A stretch of 40,442 bases of DNA, taken from the NCBI GenBank assembly GCA_036266835.1, contig DATAXD010000042.1, forward strand, positions 1 through 40,442, given 5' to 3'. The position numbers and the translations under genes were made by a program. A model generated the notes under the pieces. That model saw only the letters and a program-made list of their open reading frames with translations, was not told the origin of the DNA and made no database searches. Positions 25,788 through 33,365 of the stretch are shown here, piece by piece. The number at the start of each line of letters is the position of its first letter. Position 1 is the stretch's first letter. Source of the stretch: Galbitalea sp036266835. GTDB lineage: Bacteria; Actinomycetota; Actinomycetes; Actinomycetales; Microbacteriaceae.

Positions 25788-26399
25788 TCAGCGGGCGCCG
25801 ACCTTCTGGCCCGCGGTATTGCGCTGCGGGATCGGCAGCCAGTAGAAGAGGATGAGGCCGAGGTACAGCACGATTCCCAGCCACGGGATGAAGTAACCGA
25901 CGACCGCACCCACCCCGTACATCAGCGGACCGAACAGGATGCGCCGGTTCATGCGCCTGAACCCGGCATCCGTCACCTGATCATCCATCAGGCCGGCGCG
26001 ACGCGCATGCCGCCAGATCGCGTTGAACAACAGGACAGCGGCCACCATCACGATCCCGTAGAGCACGACGGCGGTGGACTGACCACCGCCGGTGCGGAAC
26101 GTCGAGGCGAGAACGGTCGTCGCGAACGGCAGGAACGCGACGACGAGAAGCAGGATGGTGTTCAGGAACATCAGCCCGCGGTCCGTGCGCTCGATGTGCT
26201 CGAACATCACGTGGTGGTTCGCCCACAGCAGGCCGATCAGCAGGAAGCTGAGGACGTACCCGAGGTACGAGGGCCACAGGTCCAGCAGGCGCAGCAACAG
26301 GTGGTCGGTGTGCGTCGGAGCCTGGATGCCGAAGATCAGCAGGGTGATCGCGATCGCGAATACGCCGTCGCTGAACGCCTCGAGGCGGGAGGTCGGCAT
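25788..26399 (-). CDS. TMEM175-family (DUF1211) potassium channel-like protein
   Basis: The protein has 203 residues. It begins with the family hallmark RLEAFSDGVFAIAITLL (5-21), where the FSD motif lies in the pore-lining first helix of TMEM175 channels. Six hydrophobic segments follow in a single-repeat bacterial layout (YVLSFLLIGLLWANHHVMF; GLMFLNTILLLVVAFLPFATTVL; VVLYGIVMVAAVLLFNAIW; LMYGVGAVVGYFIPW; IVLYLGLILFYWLPI). Bacterial members assemble as tetrameric potassium-leak channels; I infer that function from the family. It starts 10 bp after the stop of the YflT-like gene, so the two form an operon. A 104-bp non-coding gap separates it from the 773-residue membrane protein gene. Confidence 0.9.
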   Translation of the reverse strand: MPTSRLEAFSDGVFAIAITLLIFGIQAPTHTDHLLLRLLDLWPSYLGYVLSFLLIGLLWANHHVMFEHIERTDRGLMFLNTILLLVVAFLPFATTVLASTFRTGGGQSTAVVLYGIVMVAAVLLFNAIWRHARRAGLMDDQVTDAGFRRMNRRILFGPLMYGVGAVVGYFIPWLGIVLYLGLILFYWLPIPQRNTAGQKVGAR

Positions 26400-26409
26400 C
26401 CGATCCGAC

Positions 26410-26898
26410 CTATACCTCGGGCCGCTGGAGCAGCTCCTGCGCGCGAACGATGAGGTTCGAGGGCGCGATGACCTGGTACGAACTCGCGACCACCTGGTGG
26501 GTGGAAGTGTAGTCGCGCCGGCGGCGATTGACCGCGTAGCTGACGACGCCGAATAGCATCCCGAACGCGGCGCCGATCAGGATAACCGCGAGTGCGTAGG
26601 TGATTTGCGGGGACGCCGAAAACAGGAACAGCAGTGTCCCCGCGAACAGTCCGAACCAGGCACCGGTGGCGGCTCCGGCGAGCGCGGAACGGCCGTACGT
26701 CAGCTTGCCGGTGACTCGCTCGATGGTCTTCAGATCGCTGCCGACGATTGACAGCTGGCGCACCTCGAAGTCGAGTTTCGCGAGCTTGTCGACCACCTGC
26801 TGTGCTTCCAGATACGTGTCGTAAGTGCCCAAAACGTCGCCGCGCGGGATGGACGGCTGCCCCGGCCTGCCCCCCGAAAACGGCTGCTGGTTGGTCAT
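26410..26898 (-). CDS. General stress protein 17M/YflT-like membrane protein
   Basis: The protein has 162 residues. After a Gly/Pro-rich start, residues about 18-62 match the YflT/GSP17M N-terminal domain: VLGTYDTYLEAQQVVDKLAKLDFEVRQ in two strokes, then LSIVGSDLKTIERVTGKL. Two glycine-rich hydrophobic segments follow (ALAGAATGAWFGLFAGTLLFLF and ITYALAVILIGAAFGMLFGVV). A tail reading SSYQVIAPSNLIVRAQELL completes it. Relatives are induced by general stress in Gram-positive bacteria, but the molecular role is unknown. It forms an operon with the TMEM175-type gene (10 bp gap) and is divergent from the MgtE_N/CBS gene, with 35 bp between starts. Confidence 0.85.
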   Translation of the reverse strand: MTNQQPFSGGRPGQPSIPRGDVLGTYDTYLEAQQVVDKLAKLDFEVRQLSIVGSDLKTIERVTGKLTYGRSALAGAATGAWFGLFAGTLLFLFSASPQITYALAVILIGAAFGMLFGVVSYAVNRRRRDYTSTHQVVASSYQVIAPSNLIVRAQELLQRPEV

Positions 26899-26921
26899 CC
26901 TGTCATTCTCCCATGCGCGAC

Positions 26922-26927
26922 TACGCT
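26922..26927 (+). promoter_or_regulatory. -10 element (TACGCT) of a leaderless promoter
   Basis: TACGCT is followed by 6 nt and then the GTG at 26934, with no Shine-Dalgarno sequence. It decides the start of the MgtE_N/CBS gene, whose frame is otherwise open for 186 bases upstream across the divergent stress gene. Confidence 0.6.
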
Positions 26928-26933
26928 TGTATC

Positions 26934-28250
26934 GTGAGCGCGACGAGAGTATTCGTGGCCCGATTGGCCGGGTGCTCCGTTTTCGACCCCTTTGGCGACA
27001 AGGTCGGCAAGGTGCGGGATGTTCTCGTCGTCTATCGCAGGGCCGACTCGCCGCGCGTCATCGGCTTCGTCGTCGAGGTTCCCGGCAAGCGTCGGGTGTT
27101 CCTGAGTGTCGGCCGCGTCACCAGCATCGGCTCCGGCCAGATCATCGCCACGGGACTCATCAACCTCCGCCGCTTCGAGCAGCGCGGCGGCGAAGTTCGC
27201 GTGATCGCCGAGCTCCTCGGCCGCAAGGTGACGCTTGCCGACAAGTCCGGCGACGCGACCGTTGAGGATGTCGCAATCGAGGAGCGCGGACCCGGCGAGT
27301 GGGAAGTCAGCCAGCTGTTCTGCCGTCGCCCGCGCACGTCGTCATTCGGTAAGGGCCAAACGGTTTTCGTCAATTGGCGCGATGTGGTCGAGAAGACGAC
27401 CGCCGGCGAAGCGCAGTCGGCGACCCAGCTGATCGCCTCTTACTCCGATCTGCTTCCGGCGGACCTCGCGAACGCGATGCTCGATCTTCCCGAACATCGG
27501 ATGATCGAGGTCGCCGAAGAGCTCTCCGACGAGCGCCTTGCTGACGCACTCGAGGAGATGCCGGAAAACGAGCAGGTCGACATCCTGAACAAGCTCGACG
27601 ACGACCGCGCGGCCGACGTGCTGGATCAGATGCAGCCGGATGACGCCGCGGACCTGATCGCACAGTTGAGCGAGGAGCGCGGCGAAGCACTGCTCGATCT
27701 GATGGAGCCTGAAGAGGCCGAAGACGTGCGCTTCTTGCTGTCGTACGCGCCGGACACCGCCGGTGGTCTCATGACGACCGAGCCGATCATCGTGTCATCC
27801 GATACGACCGTCGCCGAGGCCCTGGCCCTCGTGCGTCGCCACGACCTCGCGCCTGCGCTCGGCGCTGCCGTCTGCGTCACTCTCCCGCCGTACGAGCCGC
27901 CGACCGGCAGGTTCCTCGGCATGGTGCATTTCCAGCGGATGCTTCGCTACCCGCCGAACGAGCGCCTCGGAACGCTGCTCGACCAGAGTCTCGAACCCGT
28001 AATGGCCGACACGCACGCCGCCGAGGTGGCGCGTCGCCTCGCGAGCTACAACCTCGTATCCGTCCCCGTTGTTGATGAGTCCCATCGTCTGGTCGGGGTG
28101 GTGACCATTGACGACGTCCTCGATTACCTGCTTCCCGATGACTGGCGAATTACCGACCACGAAAGCAGTACGCAGTCGCTGTATAGCGACGCTTCGACCG
28201 CAACGATTCCCGTAAGAACGGCAAGGAGGACGCACAATGGCACGAGCTAA
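26934..28250 (+). CDS. Soluble PRC-barrel / MgtE_N / CBS-pair protein (no transporter domain)
   Basis: The protein has 438 residues. Residues about 8-60 form a PRC-barrel-like domain (VFDPFGDKVGKVRDVLV), and a second such segment lies at about 100-130 (LLGRKVTLADKSGDATVEDV). The MgtE N-terminal helical domain covers about 170-280, with repeated motifs such as LPEHRMIEVAEELSDERLAD and MQPDDAADLIAQLSEERGE. A CBS pair follows (LMTTEPIIVSSDTTVAEAL; LASYNLVSVPVVDESHRLVG), with VVTIDDVLDYLLPDDW near the end. MgtE transporters continue into five membrane helices; here there are none, so it cannot transport magnesium by itself. It may sense Mg2+ or nucleotide and act on a partner. The overlapping DUF1003 membrane gene downstream is the obvious candidate. 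The same pairing occurs near Rv1232c. Confidence 0.88.
   Translation: MSATRVFVARLAGCSVFDPFGDKVGKVRDVLVVYRRADSPRVIGFVVEVPGKRRVFLSVGRVTSIGSGQIIATGLINLRRFEQRGGEVRVIAELLGRKVTLADKSGDATVEDVAIEERGPGEWEVSQLFCRRPRTSSFGKGQTVFVNWRDVVEKTTAGEAQSATQLIASYSDLLPADLANAMLDLPEHRMIEVAEELSDERLADALEEMPENEQVDILNKLDDDRAADVLDQMQPDDAADLIAQLSEERGEALLDLMEPEEAEDVRFLLSYAPDTAGGLMTTEPIIVSSDTTVAEALALVRRHDLAPALGAAVCVTLPPYEPPTGRFLGMVHFQRMLRYPPNERLGTLLDQSLEPVMADTHAAEVARRLASYNLVSVPVVDESHRLVGVVTIDDVLDYLLPDDWRITDHESSTQSLYSDASTATIPVRTARRTHNGTS
28223..28229 (+). promoter_or_regulatory. Strong Shine-Dalgarno site (AAGGAGG) inside the upstream gene
   Basis: AAGGAGG lies 7 nt before the ATG of the DUF1003 gene and within the last codons of the MgtE_N/CBS gene. 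It is the strongest ribosome site noticed in the window and explains efficient internal initiation despite the 14-nt gene overlap. Confidence 0.7.
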
Positions 28251-28743
28251 CCGAGAAGACACCCGTCTCGACACTCCGAAGGGCCTGCGAACATCCTTCG
28301 TTCCGCGCGGTCGCAGCAATCGCGATCGTGTTGGCCGTTTTTCCGAAGGATTCGCGCGCGCCATGGGAACCTCCTGGTTCCTGGTGGGCATGACGGTTTT
28401 CGTCGTCGTCTGGCTCGCCTACAACTCGTGGGCGCCGAAGAATCTCCAATTTGACCCGCGGCTCCTCAATTTCACGCTGCTGACGCTCATCCTGTCGCTC
28501 CAGGCGTCGTACGCGGCTCCTCTCATCCTGCTCGCGCAGAACCGGCAGGATGACCGCGACCGGGTGCAGATCGAGCAGGACCGGCAGCGCGCCGAGCGCA
28601 ATCTCAATGACACCGAATACCTGGCTCGGGAGATCGTCTCGCTGCGGCTCGCGATGAAAGACATGGCGTCGAAGGACTTCATCCGTTCTGAATTGCGGTC
28701 GCTGCTCGAGGAGCTCGACAAAAACAAGGATCCCGCGGTGTGA
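28237..28743 (+). CDS. DUF1003 family membrane protein
   Basis: The protein has 168 residues. A basic N-terminal part (RSNRDRVGRFSEGFARAMGT) precedes two membrane helices: SWFLVGMTVFVVVWLAYNSW (about 45-64) and FTLLTLILSLQASYAAPLIL (about 79-98). A charged helical tail (NRQDDRDRVQIEQDRQRAER and onward) probably forms a coiled coil. The pattern matches DUF1003, whose function is not known. The gene overlaps the MgtE_N/CBS gene by 14 nt, and the mrp start overlaps its stop by 4 nt (GTGA), so the three are a single coupled operon. Confidence 0.9.
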   Translation: MARANREDTRLDTPKGLRTSFVPRGRSNRDRVGRFSEGFARAMGTSWFLVGMTVFVVVWLAYNSWAPKNLQFDPRLLNFTLLTLILSLQASYAAPLILLAQNRQDDRDRVQIEQDRQRAERNLNDTEYLAREIVSLRLAMKDMASKDFIRSELRSLLEELDKNKDPAV

Positions 28744-29876
28744 GTGACGAGCCCTTCGACGAGCTCAGGGACCTGGTTCAGACCGCCCTCGCCGCCGTCA
28801 TCGACCCCGAACTGCGCCGCCCTATTACCGACCTCGGCATGGTTGGTTCGGTCGCGGTCGCCGGATCGACGGCGAGGGTGGGCGTCAAGCTCACGATCGT
28901 CGGATGCCCGGCCGCCGACCGAATCGAGCGCGACGTCACCGCGGCAATCCTCGGTGTCGAGGGAATCGACGCCGCGGACGTGATGATCTCGGTCATGTCG
29001 GCCGACGAACGCGCAGCCCTCACCGCAAAACTTCGCGGAGGCCGACCGAAGACACTCCAGTTCGGCCCGGACTCACTCACCCGCATCTACGCGATCACCA
29101 GCGGCAAGGGCGGTGTCGGCAAGTCGACCATCACCGCGAACCTCGGCGTAGCACTCGCCGCGCGCGGACTGCGCGTCGGAATCGTGGACGCGGACGTGTT
29201 CGGCTTTTCGATTCCGGGCATCCTCGGCATTGCTGATGCGAAGCCAACCCAGGTCGGCGAGATGATCCTGCCGCCGATTGCTTTCGACGTGAAAGTGATT
29301 TCGATCGGGATGTTCGTGGAGAACCGAACCGCCGTCTCCTGGCGGGGCCCGATGCTTCATCGGACCATCCAGCAGTTCCTCACTGACGTGTACTTCGGCG
29401 ACCTCGACATCCTGCTGCTCGATCTGCCGCCCGGCACCGGCGACGTCGCAATCTCTCTCGGACAACTGCTGCCCCGGGCCGAGGTCATCGTGGTGACGAC
29501 TCCTCAGGCGGCCGCCGCGGACGTCGCCGAGCGTAGCGCCCTCGTCGCGCGCCAGACCGGTCAAAAAGTCATCGGTGTAATCGAGAACATGGCAGGCTTC
29601 ACGCTGCCCGACGGTTCAGTCGCCGACATTTTCGGCACCGGCGGTGGAGCGGATGTCGCCGCCCGGTTGTCGATCGAAGACCAGCCCGTGTCGGTGCTGG
29701 CGACGATCCCGCTGAGTGCGGAACTGCGAATGGCAGGCGACACCGGTGAACCACTGGTGCTATCGCATCCGAATGCCCCGGCAGCGGTCGCGATCATTTC
29801 GGTCGCCGAGCAGCTCGCTTCTCGCAGCCGCAATCTGAGCGGCAGACGGCTGCCGATCAGTCCGACCGGCACCTGA
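28740..29876 (+). CDS. mrp: Mrp/ApbC (NBP35-type) iron-sulfur cluster carrier ATPase
   Basis: The protein has 378 residues from a GTG that overlaps the DUF1003 stop. The N-terminal MIP18/DUF59 domain (VIDPELRRPITDLGM) is fused to a P-loop ParA/MinD-like ATPase with ITSGKGGVGKSTITANLG (deviant Walker A with the signature lysine), VGIVDADVFGFSIPG and DILLLDLPPGTGDVAISLG. It is expected to bind and transfer Fe-S clusters. The CxxC that holds the cluster in many ApbC proteins is not evident near the C terminus (MAGFTLPDGSVADIFGTGGG has no cysteine pair), so cluster binding here is uncertain. Codons 5-12 (PFDELRDL) coincide with a near-perfect copy of the REP-like repeat. Downstream is a short convergent gap to the PLP enzyme gene. 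Confidence 0.92.
   Translation: MSDEPFDELRDLVQTALAAVIDPELRRPITDLGMVGSVAVAGSTARVGVKLTIVGCPAADRIERDVTAAILGVEGIDAADVMISVMSADERAALTAKLRGGRPKTLQFGPDSLTRIYAITSGKGGVGKSTITANLGVALAARGLRVGIVDADVFGFSIPGILGIADAKPTQVGEMILPPIAFDVKVISIGMFVENRTAVSWRGPMLHRTIQQFLTDVYFGDLDILLLDLPPGTGDVAISLGQLLPRAEVIVVTTPQAAAADVAERSALVARQTGQKVIGVIENMAGFTLPDGSVADIFGTGGGADVAARLSIEDQPVSVLATIPLSAELRMAGDTGEPLVLSHPNAPAAVAIISVAEQLASRSRNLSGRRLPISPTGT
28752..28773 (+). repeat. REP-like repeat copy within the mrp 5' end
   Basis: The stretch has the CCCT stem, the 11-nt loop and the AGGG stem, and differs by one base (TTCGACGAGCTCAG against TTCGACAAGCTCAG) from the copies at 37308. It lies in codons 5-12 of mrp. A chance match within coding sequence cannot be excluded. 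Confidence 0.45.
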
Positions 29877-29906
29877 CTGTCCCTCGGCGAGCTGGCGCGG
29901 CATCCG

Positions 29907-31355
29907 CTACGGCTCGACCAGTCGCGCGAGCAGCTCGATCAGCAGTCGCTCGGCGACCGGCGCCGGCAGGGCTTCGACAAGGGCGAGCAGGGGCGCCATC
30001 CGACCGGGAATCCCGCCGTCCGCGAGTCCCATTCCCGCGAGCAGAGCGGCACTCGCGTCGGAGTCGAGGGCCCGGTCCAGCGCCGGAAGCGCGCTGGCGG
30101 CGGCGCTCGGCGAGATCCCGGGGACCCCGCGAACCTCATCGGCGGCCAATACCAACGCCTCCGAGAGATCGCCGAGTACTCCTTCCGTCACGGGTGTGAT
30201 CGTCAGGTGAGTCGTGCGCGGCAGGCGGCTTCCGTCCGGCTGAACGATGCTCGGCTGCAGTTGGAGCTGCCAGCCGTGCTCGCGCACCTGGTCTGCCCAC
30301 AAGTGCGGATCGACCCGTCGACCATCGGCAACGGAATGGTCCGACGTGACAGCGAACAGCGGTCCGACCGGCTGCCCGACAGCTTTGAGCCCCTCGATTC
30401 CGCCGACTACGTCGACCAACGCCGCCGTCGAGCGCTCGCAGGATTGCGCCAGGCGGGCAAAACCGTCTGTCCCGAGCGCCTGGATGATCGCCCAGGCGGC
30501 CGCGAGCGAACCGGCCGACCGTGAGCCGGGCATCATTGGATTGACGATCGGATATCCCGGCCACTCGGTGGTCGCGAAGTACTGCGCCCTCTGCCGGTCC
30601 CGGCCGCGGTGGAGCAGCACCGACGAGCCCTTCGGCGCGTAGCCGAACTTGTGGAGGTCGGCACTCATGCTCGTCACTCCGGGAACGGCGAAATCCCATG
30701 GCGCGACATCGCGCCAGAACGGCAGCACGAGTCCGCCGATGCACGCGTCGACATGGCAGTCAATGCCGAGACCGAGGCAAGCGGCGGCGACTTCGACGAT
30801 CGGATCGAGCGCCGCGAAGGGATAGCTCGGCGCGGATACGACGACAAGGGCGACCGCAGGCGACATCCGCTGGATCAGCCAATCCGCGGCCGGCGCCCCC
30901 GTTTCGGGATCGACGTGCACCGCCTCGAACCGAAGATCGAAGTAGTGCGCAGCCTTGCGAAACGCCGCATGGGCCGTGGTCGGCGCCAGCAGCACGGGTT
31001 CACCGACTCCGCCGCGCGCACGCCAATTGTCGCGCGCCGTCTTCACCGCCAAGAGGCAGCTCTCGGTGCCGCCGCTCGTCACACTCCCGACGACCTCGTT
31101 GTCGCCGCTGAGCAGCTCGCGGACGAACCCGACCGTCTCACGCTCCAACACCGCAACCGATGTGAATGTCGTGGGATCCAGGCCGTTGACCGGCTGCATG
31201 AGGCGGATGGCCGATGCCGCCAACTCATCGAGCTCCGACATCCCGGAATCGTACACATAGCTCAGCACCCGACCGCCGTGTGTCGGCGCGTCGGCCTCCC
31301 GCAGTTCGCGGAGCCGATCGAGGATCGCTTCAGGCTCCGCTGCGAGTTCGCTCAC
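29907..31355 (-). CDS. PLP-dependent decarboxylase/lyase, sphingosine-1-phosphate-lyase-like
   Basis: The protein has 482 residues from the GTG at 31355, which overlaps the transporter stop by 4 nt (GTGA). It is a group II decarboxylase / fold-type I PLP enzyme. The schiff-base lysine is Lys236 in MSADLHKFGYAPKG; Asp203 in CHVDACIGG binds the pyridine nitrogen; the phosphate-side segment is SVTSGGTESCLLAVKTARD. The opening THGGRVLSYVYDSG and TSGGTES pattern resemble sphingosine-1-phosphate lyase more than glutamate decarboxylase, so a C-C cleaving lyase or an amino-acid decarboxylase are both possible. The last about 100 residues (TPVTEGVLGDLSEAL... LIELLARLVEP) are alanine-rich and less family-like. 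Coupled translation with the GPH transporter suggests that the transporter brings in the substrate or exports the product. Confidence 0.85.
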   Translation of the reverse strand: MSELAAEPEAILDRLRELREADAPTHGGRVLSYVYDSGMSELDELAASAIRLMQPVNGLDPTTFTSVAVLERETVGFVRELLSGDNEVVGSVTSGGTESCLLAVKTARDNWRARGGVGEPVLLAPTTAHAAFRKAAHYFDLRFEAVHVDPETGAPAADWLIQRMSPAVALVVVSAPSYPFAALDPIVEVAAACLGLGIDCHVDACIGGLVLPFWRDVAPWDFAVPGVTSMSADLHKFGYAPKGSSVLLHRGRDRQRAQYFATTEWPGYPIVNPMMPGSRSAGSLAAAWAIIQALGTDGFARLAQSCERSTAALVDVVGGIEGLKAVGQPVGPLFAVTSDHSVADGRRVDPHLWADQVREHGWQLQLQPSIVQPDGSRLPRTTHLTITPVTEGVLGDLSEALVLAADEVRGVPGISPSAAASALPALDRALDSDASAALLAGMGLADGGIPGRMAPLLALVEALPAPVAERLLIELLARLVEP

Positions 31356-32746
31356 GAAACGGCCGAGAACTGGATGGCCGCCTCGATGTCGCTCTTGCGC
31401 AGCCGATAACGCACGAGCGAGATCACGCTCGCCCCGATCAACACCGCTGGCACGATGCTGAAGCTGAGCACGATCCCCGAGATTGCAGCCGAGCTCTGCG
31501 CCGCGTGCTTGTCTGCCACGGATGACGTGTAACCGCTGATGGCGAGTATTGCGCTGAGAGTCGCCGCACCGAGTGCCATGCCGGTGGTCTCCGCCGCCGT
31601 CCAAATGCCGCCGAACGCACCGGCCGCACCCGGCCCGTGCGTCCTGGCATCATAGGAAACGACGTCGGGAAGCATCGACAAAGGCAGAGACTGCATCCCG
31701 GCATATGCCGCGCCGGCGAGCGCTACCGGCCCGTAGACCCAGGCCCCTGGAGCCCACAGCAGGAGCAGCATGGCGAGCGCCGCGATTCCGAACAGGACGC
31801 TCGCAATCAGGAATCCGCGCTCTTTGCCGATCCGCCGCGCGATCACCGCCCAGATCGGAGCGAAGACAACGGCGGGCGCTATCAGCGCCACGAACAGGAA
31901 AGTCACCGCATCCTCGCTGTGCAGCACGTAGGTCGCGATGTACTGCGCCCCGGCCAGCATGAGCCCGGTCGCAACGGCCTGCAGAAGGAATGCCAACACC
32001 AGGGCGCGGAACGGCTGGCTGCGATGCAGCGCCGAGAACCCTGCGCGGTATCCGGTGCTCTCGGCGGCTACGGGAACTGGTTCGCGGTCGTCGGTCGAAG
32101 GGGAACGCGACGGCGCAACCCGCGACGACACCAGCATGCCGATGCCGATCACGACGCCGGCGACTACTGCCATGAGCAAATACCCGAGATAGTGGTTGGC
32201 GCCGCCGAGCGAGCGCAGCGCCGGACCGCCGGCGCCGAACAGCAGGATGGCTACCGTCAGGACCACAACACGCGTCGTCAATAGACGGGTCCGCTGGTCG
32301 TAGTCGTGCGTCAGTTCTGCCGGCAGCGCGATGTACGGCACCTGGAACAGGCTGAATGCGCTCGCTGTCAGCACGAACGCGACGAAGACCCACAAGGCCG
32401 AAAGCCACGCGGGCAGGCCGATGGGAACCGCGAACGTGACGATGAAGAACACCGGGAGCAACAGGGCACCCACCACCATGAATCGGCGGCGCGTTCCGTG
32501 ATGGCCGAGGCTGCGGTCGCTCCAGGCTCCAATGAGCGGGTCGATCACAACATCCCAGATCTTTGCGACGAGCACGACGGCACCGGCGAGGGCCGCGGCG
32601 AGCCCCAGGTTGTCCGTGAGGTAGTAAACGAGTACGAGTCCCGGCAGGGTCGAGAATCCGCCGGTTCCGAGGGAGCCGATCGCATAGGTTGCGATCGTCG
32701 ATCGGCGGAGGTTCTGCGGCTGCGCGGAGGCGATGGGCTCAGGCAT
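31352..32746 (-). CDS. GPH-type major facilitator transporter (MFS_2)
   Basis: The protein has 464 residues from the ATG at 32746 (MPEPIASAQP). Twelve hydrophobic segments are visible. Family-like features are the first helix TYAIGSLGTGGFSTLPGLVLVY, the loop DVVIDPLIGAWSDR between helices 2 and 3, and LFQVPYIALPAELTHDYDQR, typical of glycoside-pentoside-hexuronide:cation symporters. Substrates in this group are mostly sugars, but members for other compounds exist. The central loop SRVAPSRSPSTDDREPVPVA is cytoplasmic. TACACT lies 7 nt before the ATG, so the gene can be transcribed independently of the sigma-factor gene that ends 20 bp upstream. It overlaps the PLP enzyme gene by 4 nt. Confidence 0.88.
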   Translation of the reverse strand: MPEPIASAQPQNLRRSTIATYAIGSLGTGGFSTLPGLVLVYYLTDNLGLAAALAGAVVLVAKIWDVVIDPLIGAWSDRSLGHHGTRRRFMVVGALLLPVFFIVTFAVPIGLPAWLSALWVFVAFVLTASAFSLFQVPYIALPAELTHDYDQRTRLLTTRVVVLTVAILLFGAGGPALRSLGGANHYLGYLLMAVVAGVVIGIGMLVSSRVAPSRSPSTDDREPVPVAAESTGYRAGFSALHRSQPFRALVLAFLLQAVATGLMLAGAQYIATYVLHSEDAVTFLFVALIAPAVVFAPIWAVIARRIGKERGFLIASVLFGIAALAMLLLLWAPGAWVYGPVALAGAAYAGMQSLPLSMLPDVVSYDARTHGPGAAGAFGGIWTAAETTGMALGAATLSAILAISGYTSSVADKHAAQSSAAISGIVLSFSIVPAVLIGASVISLVRYRLRKSDIEAAIQFSAVS

Positions 32747-32753
32747 GAGTCGC

Positions 32754-32759
32754 AGTGTA
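32754..32759 (-). promoter_or_regulatory. -10 element (TACACT) of a leaderless promoter for the transporter gene
   Basis: On the minus strand TACACT is followed by 7 nt and the ATG at 32746. It lies in the 20-bp gap after the sigma-factor gene, so a second transcript can start inside the cluster. Confidence 0.45.
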
Positions 32760-32766
32760 GTAGTGG

Positions 32767-33264
32767 TCAGGCAGGTACCGCGCCAAGTTCGCGGGCCAAC
32801 GCGATGCGGCCGCGCGAGAGTTGCGTCTTCACCGTCCCGCTGCCAATGCCGAGCAGCGCCGCGATTTCGCGCACCGACCGGTCGGCGACGTAATGCAGCT
32901 CGCACACGCGCCGCATCCGGGGCGGGAGGGTTTCCAGCGCCCTGCGCAGGTCGAGATCGGCGATCGAGTTATCCACCGGATCGTCTGGTCCGATCGGCCG
33001 CAGCTTCTCGGTGACGCGCCGGGCCACCGCCTCCCGCCGCCGGATGTCCCGGGCGCGATTGCTCGCGACCACCGTCACCCAGGCGGCAACGTTGCGAGGC
33101 CAGACCCGGTCCCCGTCGGCCAACAGCTGCACGATGGCGTCCTGCACCGCATCGGTCGCGGCGTCGTGCGTGCCGGCAATTCCCCGCACGGTGGAGACGA
33201 TTCGGGGATATTCGGTTTGCACAAAGTCAGTCAGGTCGGGTGCGGCCGTTGCGCTGATTGTCAT
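32767..33264 (-). CDS. ECF-type sigma-70 factor
   Basis: The protein has 165 residues from the ATG at 33264 (MTISATAAPDLTDFVQTEYP). Sigma region 2 spans about 10-75 (TDAVQDAIVQLLADGDRVW...WVTVVASNRARDIRRRE) and region 4 about 110-160 (LETLPPRMRRVCELHYVADR, then SVREIAALLGIGSGTVKTQLSRGR with the helix-turn-helix). This is the ECF layout. No anti-sigma factor or zinc-binding anti-sigma motif is encoded next to it, so its control is unclear. The gene precedes the transporter and PLP genes on the same strand and is divergent from a TrmB/LuxR-like regulator, with about 100 bp between their starts. Longer frames upstream (to 33612) overlap that regulator and are rejected. Confidence 0.9.
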   Translation of the reverse strand: MTISATAAPDLTDFVQTEYPRIVSTVRGIAGTHDAATDAVQDAIVQLLADGDRVWPRNVAAWVTVVASNRARDIRRREAVARRVTEKLRPIGPDDPVDNSIADLDLRRALETLPPRMRRVCELHYVADRSVREIAALLGIGSGTVKTQLSRGRIALARELGAVPA

Positions 33265-33365
33265 AATGCGGCCAGAGTATCGACGATGCCCTGTCATATA
33301 CTTGCCATGACAAACATCAGTCACCTCCGAGCCTGTCCATAACCAAGTCACAGAGAGGCGCACGC

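Noticed and set aside
23842..25845. 667-residue open frame on the plus strand
   Set aside because: Antisense of the polytopic membrane protein; composition (Arg, Asp, Gln, His rich) is typical of high-GC shadow frames and it runs past the start of the real gene.
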